Part shown: one piece after another, positions 1 through 12,387 of the stretch
How positions within the stretch are numbered: position 1 is the first letter of the stretch
Layout of the letters: every line of letters begins with the position of its first letter
Assembly: GCF_040954645.1 (NCBI RefSeq)
Contig: NC_092807.1
Coordinates: 28,597,353 to 28,661,352 of the forward strand
Reading direction: 5' to 3'
Length of the DNA stretch: 64,000 bases
Source: Diabrotica undecimpunctata
Lineage: Eukaryota > Arthropoda > Insecta > Coleoptera > Chrysomelidae
The notes under the pieces: generated by a model
Told to the model about the DNA's origin: nothing
The model's database searches: none
Seen by the model: the letters and a program-made list of their open reading frames with translations, nothing else
Made by a program: the position numbers and the translations under genes

Positions 1-15
1 CTTTAAAATGATATT

Positions 16-294
16 CTATTTGAAATTTTGGTTTCCTGGAGCATTACGTGGCATTTGAAGTCTACCACATTTCTCTTCTTTAATAACTCTGTAAATCGTA
101 GATTTCCCAACACCAAGTGTACTGCTAACTAACTCAACGGTCTCATAAACACTTTCACATAAACGTTTGTCTGTAAATGATTTAAAACAATTAAATATTA
201 ATGTTTTTTCATTAACTGTTAGAGGACCAATTTTTCGGCGTTTACACGGCACTTCCAAATTTTCCATAACACTAGTATACACAATAAACTGCAC
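16..294 (-). pseudogene. IS630/Tc1-type (DDE_3) transposase, N-terminal HTH part
   Basis: A 92-codon minus-strand frame with a TAG stop at 16-18. The likely family start is Met10 (about 267), followed by a basic stretch (KRRK) and a helix-turn-helix with the recognition-helix pattern GVGKSTIYRVIKE. This is the DNA-binding N-terminus seen in IS630/Tc1-like insect transposases. The catalytic half would lie beyond the left window edge, so it cannot be checked. The plus-strand copy at 13.7-14.8 kb belongs to the same general type but lacks this HTH part. The frame ends just after the HTH, at a stop or an unseen intron. Family assignment comes from reading the protein only. Confidence 0.6.
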
Positions 295-510
295 CTTGCA
301 ACTGAAGTACCTACTTTTAGTGAACTGTTAAGAATTTTGAATACGCCACTTGGACCTTCCTATATACAAAATGGAAAAACCCACTATCACATTTTCTGTG
401 GAATAAGTTTAGAAGGTAATTATCTAGTCAATTACTGTCGTAGATTCCTGGAATTAAAGAATTAAATGTTTGATTGTTGAAACCCTTACTTCGTGGAATG
501 CACTCATTTC

Positions 511-650
511 AGATAAAATAAAACGTTTTATTTTATCTAAAGAATTAAACTTTATTTTGCAAATAGGCAAAGAATTAAACTTTATTTTGCAAATAGATAA
601 AATAAAACGTTTTATTTTATCTAAAGAATTAAACTTTATTTTGCAAATAG
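511..650. repeat. Compound repeat with two 28-bp perfect palindromes
   Basis: A 28-bp perfect palindrome (AGATAAAATAAAAC and its mirror) occurs at 511-538 and again at 595-622. Each is followed by a 28-bp AT-rich unit containing AATTAAACTTTATTTTGC. That unit occurs three times (539-566, 569-596, 623-650). The copies look identical, so the duplication is recent or maintained. An open frame crosses it, but only because the repeat lacks stops in that phase. Confidence 0.85.
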
Positions 651-2134
651 GTAGGTACTTATTAAACTTTTATTGGTTATATATAACCAATAAAATAAAC
701 ATCTTACATTTCTTGCAAATTCATTAGTACCTGTTAACCTTTATCACTCCGACACTGGCAACCTTATTTAGGGATTAGTAATCCTCACAACTATTGTATT
801 CTATTCTGCTCCAACCTTTATACCTGGTGGTCATACTCAATTTAAAATTATTTTCCTATATACTTCTGTAAACTTGTTGACAAATATCTGTTTTTCATTG
901 AGTCACCCGTATCAACAGTTTAGGGATTTGCATACATAATTTATTGTTTTATTACTCTCTCATACATAAAAATACACTATAGACCACTTTTACTAAGGAA
1001 ATTTATCTCCTAAATTGAATTTTTTCTCCTAAAGTTATAACATGAATAATTTCTGATATATATCCGAGAGATCCGCTTATTGGACCACCCGGTACAAAAG
1101 AGATTCATTTAAAAAACACGAGCTGGAATAGCTGCTATTTTTAATTACAAATTCATGCATTTTTATTAATACAGGGGACACTTTTTGAAATAGTCATAGA
1201 CTGATTGCTTTTCTGTATGATAAAAAAATGTTTAAATGTTTTCGTTAAAACCTCGCACTAATTAAGACAGCTCGGGGCACGATTCAACTTAACGAGAACG
1301 TCGACAAGCGAATAATGTCTTAACTCATAACTGGCTCTGTCTCGTTGTCTTTAAGTCCACAGCCAATAAGTCAATTATTTCCCAGGCTGTTAGACAATAT
1401 GCACTCCATCATTGTTGCTCCGCTCCGGTCGGTTGTTATACTCTCGTCGTGTCTTATATCCATTCTGCTGTCTCTTAACCGCTCCGAAGGAATTATGTCT
1501 TGCCGATGTCGCAGACACAGTCTTTTCGTTCCACCTCTTCTTCTTCTTCTTCGTCTTCTTCTTCAGTTAAACCACCGCATATTTTATTTATTTAAGAACA
1601 ACATACGATGACACAGTCACTGCTTAGGCCGCCATATTGCCATAAACGGATCGTTGGGGGATTGCTTTCAGAGAAATCTATACACAATGAAACTTTATTA
1701 AAACTTTGGTGCCAATGAAAAATTTTAATATACCTTCAATTATAAAGCATTGCTCTGAAAGAAAGTAAAATTTGTATGACCGTAATCTACTTGATTAAAT
1801 TTTTTTAGTTCTATACTATTGATATATGAAGGCCAGTGAAGAAAGCATCTGATACACGAGGGATAGCAGATGACGAATCCGTAAAGACATACAGCTGATT
1901 TTGCTTTGTTTTTTTAACAATCATTAACAGTGAAAAAATGATTTTTGCCTATAAAACATTTCTAATACATTTTAGAGAAAAATAATTCATATTAAAGTTG
2001 TAGTTCTCAAAAAGTTATTTAATTTACGAATTTCTAAATTAAAATACATAAACAATTTACCGAGATTAATAAGAAAACCCTTATTTTTGCAGTAATTTAT
2101 TAGTATCAACTTTGTTTTTTGTATATCATTCTGA
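651..2134. other. No recognisable gene
   Basis: AT-rich sequence without a convincing coding frame. A more GC-rich patch at about 1260-1530 ends in a TTC-rich run (about 1535-1565) that resembles the tail of a retroelement, but I cannot assign it. Confidence 0.5.
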
Positions 2135-3066
2135 CTTAACAACCCTGTGTGGGTACTAGCCTCCTCAAGAATTTATCTCCAGTCATCTCTATCCATCGCC
2201 TTCCTCCGCCAAACACGTATTCCCATATTTCTCATGTCCTCATCGATGAAGGAACCTTGTTCTGAGTCTTGCTCTTCTTCTCTGACGAATGGGTCTATCA
2301 AGGAGCGTTTTTTCTAGCTGGATCATTTTGTTCCATCCGCACTACATACCCTATCCATCTTAGACGTCATATCTTAATATGCTTTACGATATCTGGTTCC
2401 TGGTATATTCTATAAAGTTCGAAATTGTATCATCTTCTCCACACTCCATTGTCATTTACTGCTCCATAGATTCGCCTTACCTAGTATTTTTCTTTCGAAA
2501 CATCCTAACATGTTTTCATTACTTTTTGTTAGAGTCCAGGTCTCTTAACCATATGTTAGGACTGAGCGTATTGTTGTTTTGTAGAGTTTTATTTTTGTAT
2601 TTCTCGATATAATTGTGGATTTAAGGAGGAAATTAAGCCCAAAATAGCATCTGCTGGCCATGCAAATTCTGAGGTTTATCTCCCCGCAGTAATATTATTT
2701 TCAGTGTTAAGGAACGCTCCCAGGTATACATATTCGTTCACTGCTTCGATGGCGTCGTTTTCTCTATCGACTGATCGTAGGATTTGCGGTTGCGTGCTTA
2801 TTTTCATATACTTCGTTTTGTTGGTGTTTATTATTAAACCCATTTTTGTAGCTGATTCCTTTAATGTTACATACGCTCTCGTACAGCGTTTTCCGTTCTC
2901 CCGACAATATTGATATCATCAGCATAGGCCAGGATATACACTAATTTATTATATATTGAACGAATGGTTGTGATTTGTGACATACGTAGTAGAGAGGGTC
3001 TCCCTGGCGCATCCTGTTATTTGTTTTGAAAGGTTCAGATAGTTCCCCCTGATTTCGTACTCTACA
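2135..3066 (-). pseudogene. RTE-like non-LTR retrotransposon remnant (RT C-terminal half)
   Basis: Minus-strand fragments read as the C-terminal part of an RTE-like reverse transcriptase. The order is the motif-B region, the fingers/thumb part, the conserved ERKILR-type block (about 2490-2440) and the C-terminal Arg/Trp-rich block. The 3' end is near 2135, where the reverse complement reads GGCTAGTACCCACAC. Many stops and frameshifts interrupt it. It is 5' truncated like most RTE copies, and it abuts an opposite-strand RTE copy that starts near 3085. Confidence 0.65.
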
Positions 3067-3084
3067 TTTAATTTCTTATGCAAA

Positions 3085-6000
3085 TATACGCCGCAGATAT
3101 AGAAAACTATCGACCAATAAGCTTATTGTCACACCTTTACAAACTCATCATCATCATCACTGGCTCGACAACCCTTTTCGGGTCTTGGCCTGTTCCAGGA
3201 TTCTTCTCCATTCTGATCTGTTTCGTGCTTTTTTCCTCCAGTTTTTTATTTTTAAGGTTGTTATATCATTTTCTATTTGTTCTAAGTATCTCAGTTTCGG
3301 TCTTCCTCTTGATCTTTTTCCTACTGGCACCTGTTTGAATATTTTGTTTGGTATTTCGCCTTCTTCCATTCTTTCTACATGTCCTATCCAACGCAGCCGT
3401 CCTATTTTAATGAATGTTATAATATCCGGATCCTGGTATATTTTGTATAGTTCAGAGTTCTATCGTCTTCGCCATATTTCGTTTTCTTTTGTGCCCTTAT
3501 ATATGTGTCGCAAGATTTTTCTTTCGAAGGTGGCTAACAACGTTTCCTCTCTTTTAGTGAGTGTCCAGGTTTCTAAGCCATATGTGAGTACCGGTCTTAT
3601 TAGTGTTTTATATATTTGGCATTTTGTCTTTCTTGCGACGTTATCTGATCTTAGGTGTCTAATTAAGCCATGGTAACATTTATTTGCAATAAATATTCGC
3701 CTCTTCACTTCCTCCGTAACGTTATTATCAGACGTGACTAGGGATCCCAAGTATATAAAGTTTTTTACCCCCTCTATGTTGTACTCTCCTATTGTTATAT
3801 TTTGTGGCTGCCTTATTTCTGCGTTTTTACTTACCTGCATATATTTTGTTTTGGTCTGATTGATTTTAAGACCACTATTTTGTGCAGCTCGTTCTATTTG
3901 GTTGTATGCCTCTATCATTTCTCTTCTTGATCTTGCGATTATGTCAACATCATCTGCAAATGCTAGTATTTGCACGCTTTTATTAATTATTGTTCCTCGT
4001 GTATGACTGTTGTGTTCCTCAGTATTTTCTCGAGTACGATGTTGAACAAGAGGCATGATAGAGCGTCTCCCTGGCGTAGTCCCTTTTTAACATCTATTGT
4101 TTCCGTTAATTCATTTTGTATCCGGATTCTACTTTCTACTTTTAGAGATTCTTTTATCAGTTCTATTAGTTGTGTTGGTATATTAAATTCTTTCATTGCT
4201 TTTATTAAGAATTCTCGGTTTATATTGTCATATGCGCTTTCAAAGTCTATGAAGAGATGATGTGTGTCGATGTTATATTCACTTGTTTTTTCGAGGATCT
4301 GTCGCAGAACAAATATCTGGTCTATTGTTGACTTCTGTCTACAGAAGCCACTTTGGTATTTGCCAACTATTTTTTCAGCGTGTGGTCTAAGTCTTTCATA
4401 AATAACATTGGACATTATTTTGTATGCTGCATTCAGCAGCGTGATTCCACGGTAGTTTCCACATTCTAACTGATTTCCTTTTTTATGTAATGGTACAATA
4501 ATACCGCTATTCCACTCCGTTGGTAGCTGTTTATTTGACCATGTCTTTGTTATCAATTCATGTATTGTTTTTTTGTAGTGCGTCTCCTCCTTCCTTTAGT
4601 AACTCCGATGCTATTTGATCCGATCGCGGTGCTTTATTGTTCTTTAATTTTTCTACTGCTGCTCTAATCTCGGCTATTGTTGGTGCAGTCTTTTCTCTGT
4701 TGTCTGCTTGGTCTAATGATATGTCAGGGCTCTCTCTCCGATCTCCTTCAAACTTTTCCGTAAAATGTTCTGTCCATCTACTTAGTATCTCTTGCTGTTC
4801 TGTCAATATATTACCTTCCTTATCTCTACACATCGTTGTTCTCGGTTTGAAGTCCTTTCTGCTTTTGTTTAGTCTCTGATAAAATTTTCTTGACTCTGTT
4901 GATTTACAGTTGACCTTTACAAACTACTAACCCGAATAATAACAAATAGATTGACAGCTAAGCTAGATGCATACCAACCAGTGGAGCAAGCAGGCTTTCG
5001 TAAGGGTTTCAGCACTATCGATCACTTGCTAACAATCCGGACAGTTATTGAAAAAACAATAGAGTACAACATATCACTACATCTGGCATTTGTGTATTAT
5101 CACAAAGCATTCGACAGTATCGAGAAATGGGCTTTCTTAACAGCATTGGACGACGCCAGAGTAGATTCAAGATATGCTGCCCTCCTTAAGAATATATACC
5201 ATGATGCTACTGTTTTGTGACTGTGGAAACTAGTGGAAACTATGAAAATACTTTAGTTTTTAGCAATGTATATTTATGACTAATTCTATACAAACTACGT
5301 TTGTCAGAAAGAAAATAAAGAATTTGAATTTGAAAATAGACCTTGGCAAAGGTGTGAGACAAGGCGACACCATCTCACCCCAAGTTATTTACTTTGGCAT
5401 TAGAAAAAGTCTTCAAAAAACTAAATTGGGCCAAAAAAGGATCAAAATTAGATGAGGTATATCTTAACAATTTGCGTTTCGCAGACAACATAGTACTAAT
5501 AAGCACAGATATCCATGAACTAAAATCAATGCTACAAGATTTAAATTACAAATCGAATCAAATAGGATTAAATATGAATCTCGACAAAACAAAGATATTA
5601 AGCAACAGCCTAGAAAACATCACGATAGATAACATCAATATAGAGAGATCAAGGTAGAACAATATAATATATATTATATATCTAGGACATGCAATTAAAA
5701 ACGAAAAGGAAAATCAAATCCTAGAAATTAAAAGAAGGACACGATTGTCATGGACTGCTTTTGGTAAGTTGAGCTTCATTTTAAAAGACACAAAAATCCC
5801 AATACACTTCAAACGAAAAACCTATGACACTTGTATACTACCAGTTGCAACTTATGGATTGGAAACTATGGCAATAACAAGAAAAATGGCAGAACAATTA
5901 AGAGTTACTCAACATGGGCCATGTTAAATATAAGCCTCAGAGACAAAATTCCTAACACCGAAATACGTCGAAGAACTAAAGTAACCGACATCATGGAAAA

Positions 6001-6101
6001 AATAGCGACATTGAGATGGAAATGTGTAGCACATGTAGCAAGACAAAACACCAACAGATGGTCTCATAAAGTGACATTCTGGAGACTCTGAGATAGCGCG
6101 T
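3085..6101 (+). pseudogene. RTE-like reverse transcriptase pseudogene, interrupted by a nested RTE
   Basis: Plus-strand RT remnant of the same RTE type as the minus-strand copy at 10.6-13.7 kb. The left piece (3085-3145) encodes the NYRPISLL block. After the nested insertion the same frame resumes at 4913 with the [13 protein letters not shown] block. It then shows the AFDS region, GVRQGD (about 5350), the catalytic region as FADN instead of FADD (about 5480) and the C-terminal ETM block. Frame breaks occur near 5216-5330, where about 110 bp of unrelated 3'-UTR-like sequence is inserted, and near 5655 and 5925. It runs into the assembly gap. The altered FADD and the breaks make it inactive. 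Confidence 0.8.
3146..4912 (-). mobile_element. Nested, 5'-truncated RTE-like retrotransposon with 13-bp target duplication
   Basis: Minus-strand insertion flanked by the exact 13-bp duplication ACCTTTACAAACT at 3133-3145 and 4913-4925. Removing it restores the reading frame of the host RTE. Coding pieces lie at 4558-4833 (pre-RT region), 3987-4556 (RT: NYRGITLLN, FADD-proximal GLRQGDALS), 3460-4056 (FADDVDII, KTKYM, ETWTLTKRE) and 3157-3369 (C-terminal GRPKLRYLEQ block). The 3' end carries the ATGATG-type tail usual for RTE elements. No endonuclease domain remains. Two or three frameshifts make it inactive. Confidence 0.88.
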
Positions 6102-6201
6102 NNNNNNNNNNNNNNNNNNNNNNNNNNNNNNNNNNNNNNNNNNNNNNNNNNNNNNNNNNNNNNNNNNNNNNNNNNNNNNNNNNNNNNNNNNNNNNNNNNN
6201 N
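6102..6201. other. Assembly gap of 100 N
   Basis: Exactly 100 N, a conventional placeholder for a gap of unknown size. It separates an RTE copy from a satellite array, so the array probably continues into the gap. Confidence 0.97.
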
Positions 6202-9200
6202 GAAAAAAAAATTTTGTTTAATGTTTTGGTACATGCTCTTGGTCCAGCTTATTCCAAACATGTGTTTTTTTCTAATCCCTTAACCCCAGTTTGCCGGAAA
6301 AGAGGAAAAATCGAATTAAAAAATTTACAGTTTTTTCGGTTTTCCGGCAAAACGGTCCATAATTTTTAGCCACATGTTTAGATTTTTTTAATCAGCAAGT
6401 CACCCTTAATCGAAATAATTCAAATTTTAAACAAAATATTCACTTTTAATTTTCACGAAATTTTCAGCAAGTACAAACATCCAAGTGGAAATTTTTCTCA
6501 CGAACCGTAAGATGTAGGAAAATTCTGATTATGGCAGAAGAACGAGCGGCCAATTTTATGTAGGAAATGTGTATTCGCTTGACTCTCGGACCAAAATTGA
6601 CGCCAATATAGCCGATTAACGAAATTTGATAAAAATCCAATTTTCTACAGTTTTTTCGATTTTCCGGCAAAAAAAAATTGGCAGTTAATTTTGGCCAGCT
6701 GTTTAAATTTGTTTAATCAGCAAGTCACCCTTAATCGAAATAATTCAAATTTTAAACAAAATATACACTTTTAATTTTCACGAAATTTTCAGCAAGTACA
6801 AACATCCAAGTGAAAATTTTTCTCACGAACCGTAAGATGTAGGAAAATTCTGAGTATGGCAGAAGAACGGGCGGCCAATTTTATGTAGGAAATGTGTATT
6901 TGCTTGACTCTCGGACCAAAACTGACGCCAATATAGCCGATTAAGGAAATTTGATAAAAATCAATTTTCTACAGTTTTTTCGATTTTCCGGCGAAAAAAT
7001 GCATAATTTCTGGCCACGTGTTTACATTTGTTTAATCAGCAAGTCACCCTTAATCGAAATAATTCAAATTTTAAACAAAATATACACTTTTAATTTTCAC
7101 GAAATTTTCAGCAAGTACAAACATCCAAGTGGAAATTTTTCTCACGAACCGTAAGATGTAGGAAAATTCTGAGTATGGCAGAAGAACGAGAGGCCAATTT
7201 TATGTAGGAAATGTGTATTCGCTTGACTCTCGGACCAAAATTGACGCCAATATAGCCGATTAACCAAATTTGATAAAAATCCAAGGGTACCCCCTTGGAA
7301 AATTTTTTCCAAATTTTCCAGAAAAAAAAATTTTGTTTAATATTTTGGTACATGCTCTTGGTCCAGCTTATTCCAAACATGCGTTTTTTTCTAATCCCTT
7401 AACCCCAGTTTGCGGAAAAGAGAAAAAATCGAATTAAAAAATTTACAGTTTTTTCGGTTTTCCGGCAAAACGGTCCATAATTTTTAGCCACATTTTTACA
7501 TTTGTTTAATCAGCAAGTCACCCTTAATCGAAATAATTCAAATTTTAAACAAAATATTCACTTTTAATTTTCACGAAATTTTCAGCAAGTACAAACATCC
7601 AAGTGGAAATTTTTCTCACGAACCGTAAGATGTAGGAAAATTCTGATTATGGCAGAAGAACGAGCGGCCAATTTTATGTAGGAAATGTGTATTCGCTTGA
7701 CTCTGGGACCAAAATTGACGCCAATATAGCCGATTAACGAAATTTGATAAAAATCCAATTTTCTACAGTTTTTTCGATTTTCCGGCAAAAAAATGCATAA
7801 TTTCTGGCCACGTGTTTACATTTGTTTAATCAGCAAGTCACCCTTAATCGAAATAATTCAAATTTTAAACAAAATATACACTTTTAATTTTCACGAAATT
7901 TTCAGCAAGTACAAACATCCAAGTGGAAATTTTTCTCACGAACCGTAAGATGTAGGAAAATTCTGAGTATGGCAGAAGAACGAGCGGCCAATTTTATGTA
8001 GGAAATGTGTATTCGCTTGACTCTCGGACCAAAATTGACGCCAATATAGCCGATTAACCAAATTTGATAAAAATCCAAGGTACCCCTTGGAAAAATTTTT
8101 CCAAATTTTCCAGAAAAAAAAATTTTGTTTAATATTTTGGTACATGCTCTTGGTCCAGCTTATTCCAAACATGTGTTTTTTTCTAATCCCTTAACCCCAG
8201 TTTGCCGGAAAAGAGGAAAAATCGAATTAAAAAATTTACAGTTTTTTCGGTTTTCCGGCAAAACGGTCCATAATTTTTAGCCACATGTTTAGATTTTTTT
8301 AATCATCAAGTCACCCTTAATCGAAATAATTCAAATTTTAAACAAAATATACACTTTTAATTTTCACGAAATTTTCAGCAAGTACAAACATCCAAGTGGA
8401 AATTTTTCTCACGAACCGTAAGATGTAGGAAAATTCTGAGTATGGCAGAAGAACGAGCAGCCAATTTTATGTAGGAAATGTGTATTTGCTTGACTCTCGG
8501 ACCAAAATTGACGCCAATATAGGCGATTAACGAAATTTGATAAAAATCCAATTTTCTACAGTTTTTTCGATTTTCCGGCAAAAAAATGCATAATTTCTGG
8601 CCACGTGTTTACATTTATTTAATCAGCAAGTCACCCTTAATCGAAATAATTCAAATTTTAAACAAAATATACACTTTTAATTTTCACGAAATTTTCAGCA
8701 AGTACAAACATCCAAGTGGAAATTTTTCTCACGAACCGTAAGATGTAGGAAAATTCTGAGTATGGCAGAAGAACGAGCGGCCAATTTTATGTAGGAAATG
8801 TGTATTCGCTTGACTCTCGGACCAAAATTGACGCCAATATAGCCGATTGACGAAATTTGATAAAAATCCAATTTTCTACAGTTTTTTCGATTTTCCGGCA
8901 AAAAAAATGCATAATTTCTGGCCTCGTGTTTACATTTGTTTAATCAGCAAGTCACCCTTAATCGAAATAATTTAAAATATAAACAAAATATACACTTTTA
9001 ATTTTCACGAAATTTTCAGCAAGTACAAACATCCAAGTGGAAATTTTTTCTCACGAACCGTAAGATGTAGGAAAATTCTGAGTATGGCAGAAGAACGAGC
9101 GGCCAATTTTTATGTAGGAAATGTGTATTCGCTTGACTCTCGGACCAAAATTGACGCCAATATAGCCGATTAACCAAATTTGATAAAAATCCAAGGGTAC

Positions 9201-9765
9201 CCCCTTGGAAAAATTTTTCCAAATTTTCCAGAAAAAAAAATTTTGTTTAATGTTTTGGTACATGCTCTTGGTCCAGCTTATTCCAAACATGTGTTTTTTT
9301 CTAATCCCTTAACCCCAGTTTGCGCGAAAAGAGGAAAATCGAATTAAAAAATTTACACTTTTTTCGGTTTTCCGGCAAAACGGTCCATAATTTTTAGCCA
9401 CATGTTTAGATTTTTTTAATCAGCAAGTCACCCTTAATCGAAATAATTCAAATTTTAAACAAAATATACACTTTTAATTTTCACGAAATTTTCAGCAAGT
9501 ACAAACATCCAAGTGGAAATTTTTCTCACGAACCGTAAGATGTAGGAAAATTCTGAGTATGGCAGAAGAACGAGCGGTCAATTTTATGTAGGAAATGTGT
9601 ATTCGCTTGACTCTCGGACCAAAATTGACTCCAATATAGCCGATTAACCAAATTTGATAAAAATCCAAGGGTACCCCCTTGGAAAATTTTTTCCAAATTT
9701 TCCAGAAAAAAAAATTTTGTTTAATGTTTTGGTACACGCTCTTGGTCCAGCTTATTCCAAACATG
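6202..9765. repeat. Satellite array with two monomer lengths (~320 and ~474 bp)
   Basis: The anchor CAGCAAGTACAAACATCC recurs at 6465, 6790, 7109, 7583, 7903, 8376, 8696, 9017 and 9493. Spacings are 325, 319, 474, 320, 473, 320, 321 and 476 bp. The long monomer (L) equals the short one (S) plus about 154 bp inserted after GATAAAAATCCAA. That extra segment starts with the near-palindrome CCAAGGGTACCCCCTTGG and holds GCTCTTGGTCCAGC. The order after a partial L at the gap is S S L S L S S L, then an L cut at about 9765. Monomers are highly similar. Open frames of 68-90 codons inside are periodic by-products of the array. Confidence 0.92.
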
Positions 9766-10626
9766 AATATATTTATATTGGGATTGTTGAATTTTTTTCA
9801 ACATATTTTTTGAATTGTTTTTTTAGTATGTAAAATTTTTAGTCTCATTTTTTAAACTTATTCAAACTTTTTAATCTTAAACAAAGAAGAACAGCAAGAA
9901 AAAAGAAATTGGTGAAATATGCAGTAGAAATGTGTGTAACGATCACTGTATAATTAAAAAAGTTTGTAAGTATTGCAATAAAGAAAAATAAATTACTTAT
10001 CTAGAGTTTTTTATTTTTAATGTTTTTTTAATCTATTACTTAACAATAATTTAATTTGTCATATCAATTTGCTATTCTAGTTGGGAATGGTAAATTGATA
10101 TGACAAAGTATTAATTTGTAAAAGTAAAATAATAATATTCTTCTGACTAATGCGTTTTTTTCATTTTGTAAAGATTGTTTTTGTCGGTTCTTTATACATG
10201 AGCTGCTAATTACCATAATCTTTATTCAGAAGAGTTTTCACACAATTATGAAAGGCAACAAAACGGTAGTCTTTTTCTAAGGTATGCGTATAGTTTATTT
10301 CACGAAAAATGGTTGAATGCCTTATGATTGCAATAAAACTTGACCGCAAGTACCCCAGCTTAGTCAACATTAGTTGAGCAGGTAAGTATTCAGGTAAAAT
10401 TGAAACTACTGTGGAGTTTTGTTATCTTGTTTGTATAATAAATTCCTGGTAATATAAAAACGATTAAAAAATCGTATAAAATTATAAAAACGATTAGAAT
10501 ACATTTTATTTCATAAAGTTGTAAATATTTTAACAGTGAGTTTCACTATCAATGGTTGATCTTTTAATGACCACAATAAATTTGTTGATCGTTAAGTATT
10601 TCCTGGAATAATTATACAGGTTCCCT
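9766..10626. other. No gene; one 16-bp inverted repeat
   Basis: AT-rich sequence. The only structure seen is a hairpin with perfect 16-bp arms TTTGTCATATCAATTT at 10055-10070 and 10092-10107, with a 21-nt loop. Confidence 0.6.
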
Positions 10627-12373
10627 CTATTCTGTATAATTTGCAAAAGTATATAAATCATCATCATCCAGCCTCAAGAGTCCAGTGCTGAACATAGGCC
10701 TCTTCCTCATGTTTCCAACCCGTCTATCTTGCGCCGCTCTCATCCAGTTTTTATTGAGTCTTCTTAAATTGTCAGTCCATTTTGTAGGTGGTCGACCGAC
10801 GCTTCTCTTGTCTTCCCTTGGCCTCCATTCCAATAACCTCTTTGTCCATCGCCCATCTGTCATTCTGGCTATGTGTCCTGCCCATCTCCATTTTAGTCTG
10901 GCTATCTTCTCGATGATGTCAGTCACTCCGGTTCTTCTCCTGATGTCTTCGTTAGTTATTCTGTCTCGTAGAGTTATTCCTAACATGACCGCTCCATTCT
11001 TCTCTGCGTGACTCTCAGTTTGGTAGCTACTGCTTTTGTTAAGGTAAGTGTTTCTGCTCCGTACGTCAAGACTGGGAGGACGCACTGATCAAATACCTTT
11101 CTCTTTAGGCATGTGGGCAGCTCACTTTTAAAAGTTTCTCCCAGTTTTCCAAATGCTGCCCACCCAAGGCCGATTCTTCTCTTCAGTTCATGAGTCTGGT
11201 TATCCCTGCCAATCATAATTTCATGTCCCAGGTATTTATATCTATCTACGAGATCTATTTCTTTTCCACCAATACTGATGTTCTGGTTGGGTACCAAATT
11301 GGTCATGATTTTTGTTTTCGAGATATTTATATTTAAACCTACACTTTCTGTAGCCACAACGAGTTCCTGTACCATCTCTCTTGCCATACCTAGATCTTCA
11401 GCTATTATAAGTATATCATCGGCGAAACGTAAGTTGTTTAGATATTCTCCATCTATTTTTATTCCCTTTGTCATCCAATTCAAATTCTTAAAAGCATGTT
11501 CTATCACCGTAATAAAAAGTTTAGGTGACATTGGGTCTCCTTGTTTAACCCCCCGTTCTATTTTTATGCGATTACTGTTAGTATGTAATCTGACAGTGGT
11601 TGTTGCCTGCAGGTATATTTTGTATAATAATTTAGTATATCTATAATCTAGCCTGCATTCTTTAAGCGCCTGTAATATTTTGCTTAGCTCAACTGTGTCA
11701 AAGGCTTTGTGAAAATCGATAAATATTAGAACTAGAGGTTTATTGTATTCCACTGCTTTCTCTATTAGGGTTTTTATACTTTGTAGATGGTCATTTGTTC
11801 CGTAACTTTTTCGGAATCCTGCCTGTTCCCTTGGTTGATAAGTCTCTAATTTTCTTTCCATTCTCTTAACTAGTATTCGCGTAAACAACTTATATATATA
11901 TGGCTGAGGAGGCTAATCGGTCTGTAATTCTCTAAATTTGCTTTATCTCCTGCTTTGTGTAATAGAATCATAGTAGCGTTGTTCCAGTCTGTTGGAATAT
12001 TGGCGCTGTGAAGGCAGATATTGAAAAGTTGTTTAATTTTTTCAAGTAATACATCCCCTCCAATTTTTAGTGCTTCTGATACTATTCCATCTTCACCCGG
12101 GGTTCGATTATTTTTCATTTTCTTCAGGGCTTCTTTGATTTCTGATTTAGTTATATCGGGCATTAAATCTGATCCTTGGTTTAATACCCCAGTTTTTAGT
12201 GTAATTGGAGGTTCCGTATTGTTATCTTTTTTTCTTGATTTATATAACTCTGTATATAACTCTTCGACTATTCTTAATATTTCATCTCTGTTCGTTGTTT
12301 CTTCTCCAGTACTGTTTCTCAGTTTGTTTATTTCTATTTTCCCCTTTTGTACGCTCCTCTTCAAAACTTTCAT
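10627..12373 (-). pseudogene. RTE ORF, reverse transcriptase and C-terminal region
   Basis: Minus-strand pieces 11870-12373, 10980-11888 and 10627-11085. They show the NYRPISLLSH block, QAGFRKSYGTNDHL, FIDFHKAFD, GVKQGDPMSPKLF, the catalytic FADD (FADDILIIAED, about 11405-11435), KTKIM, the YGAETLTLTK block and the C-terminal GRPPTKWTDNLRR block. Every RT catalytic residue I can see is present. Frame changes near 11880 and 11030 and the endonuclease breaks prevent a complete product. It is the best-preserved member here of the type also found at 3085-6101. Confidence 0.85.
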
Positions 12374-12387
12374 GTTCTTATTTTGCT

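Noticed and set aside
6464..9764. Repeated minus-strand ORFs of 68-90 codons in the satellite
   Set aside because: They recur with the monomer period, share no known motif and break with single-base monomer differences; they are by-products of a tandem repeat.
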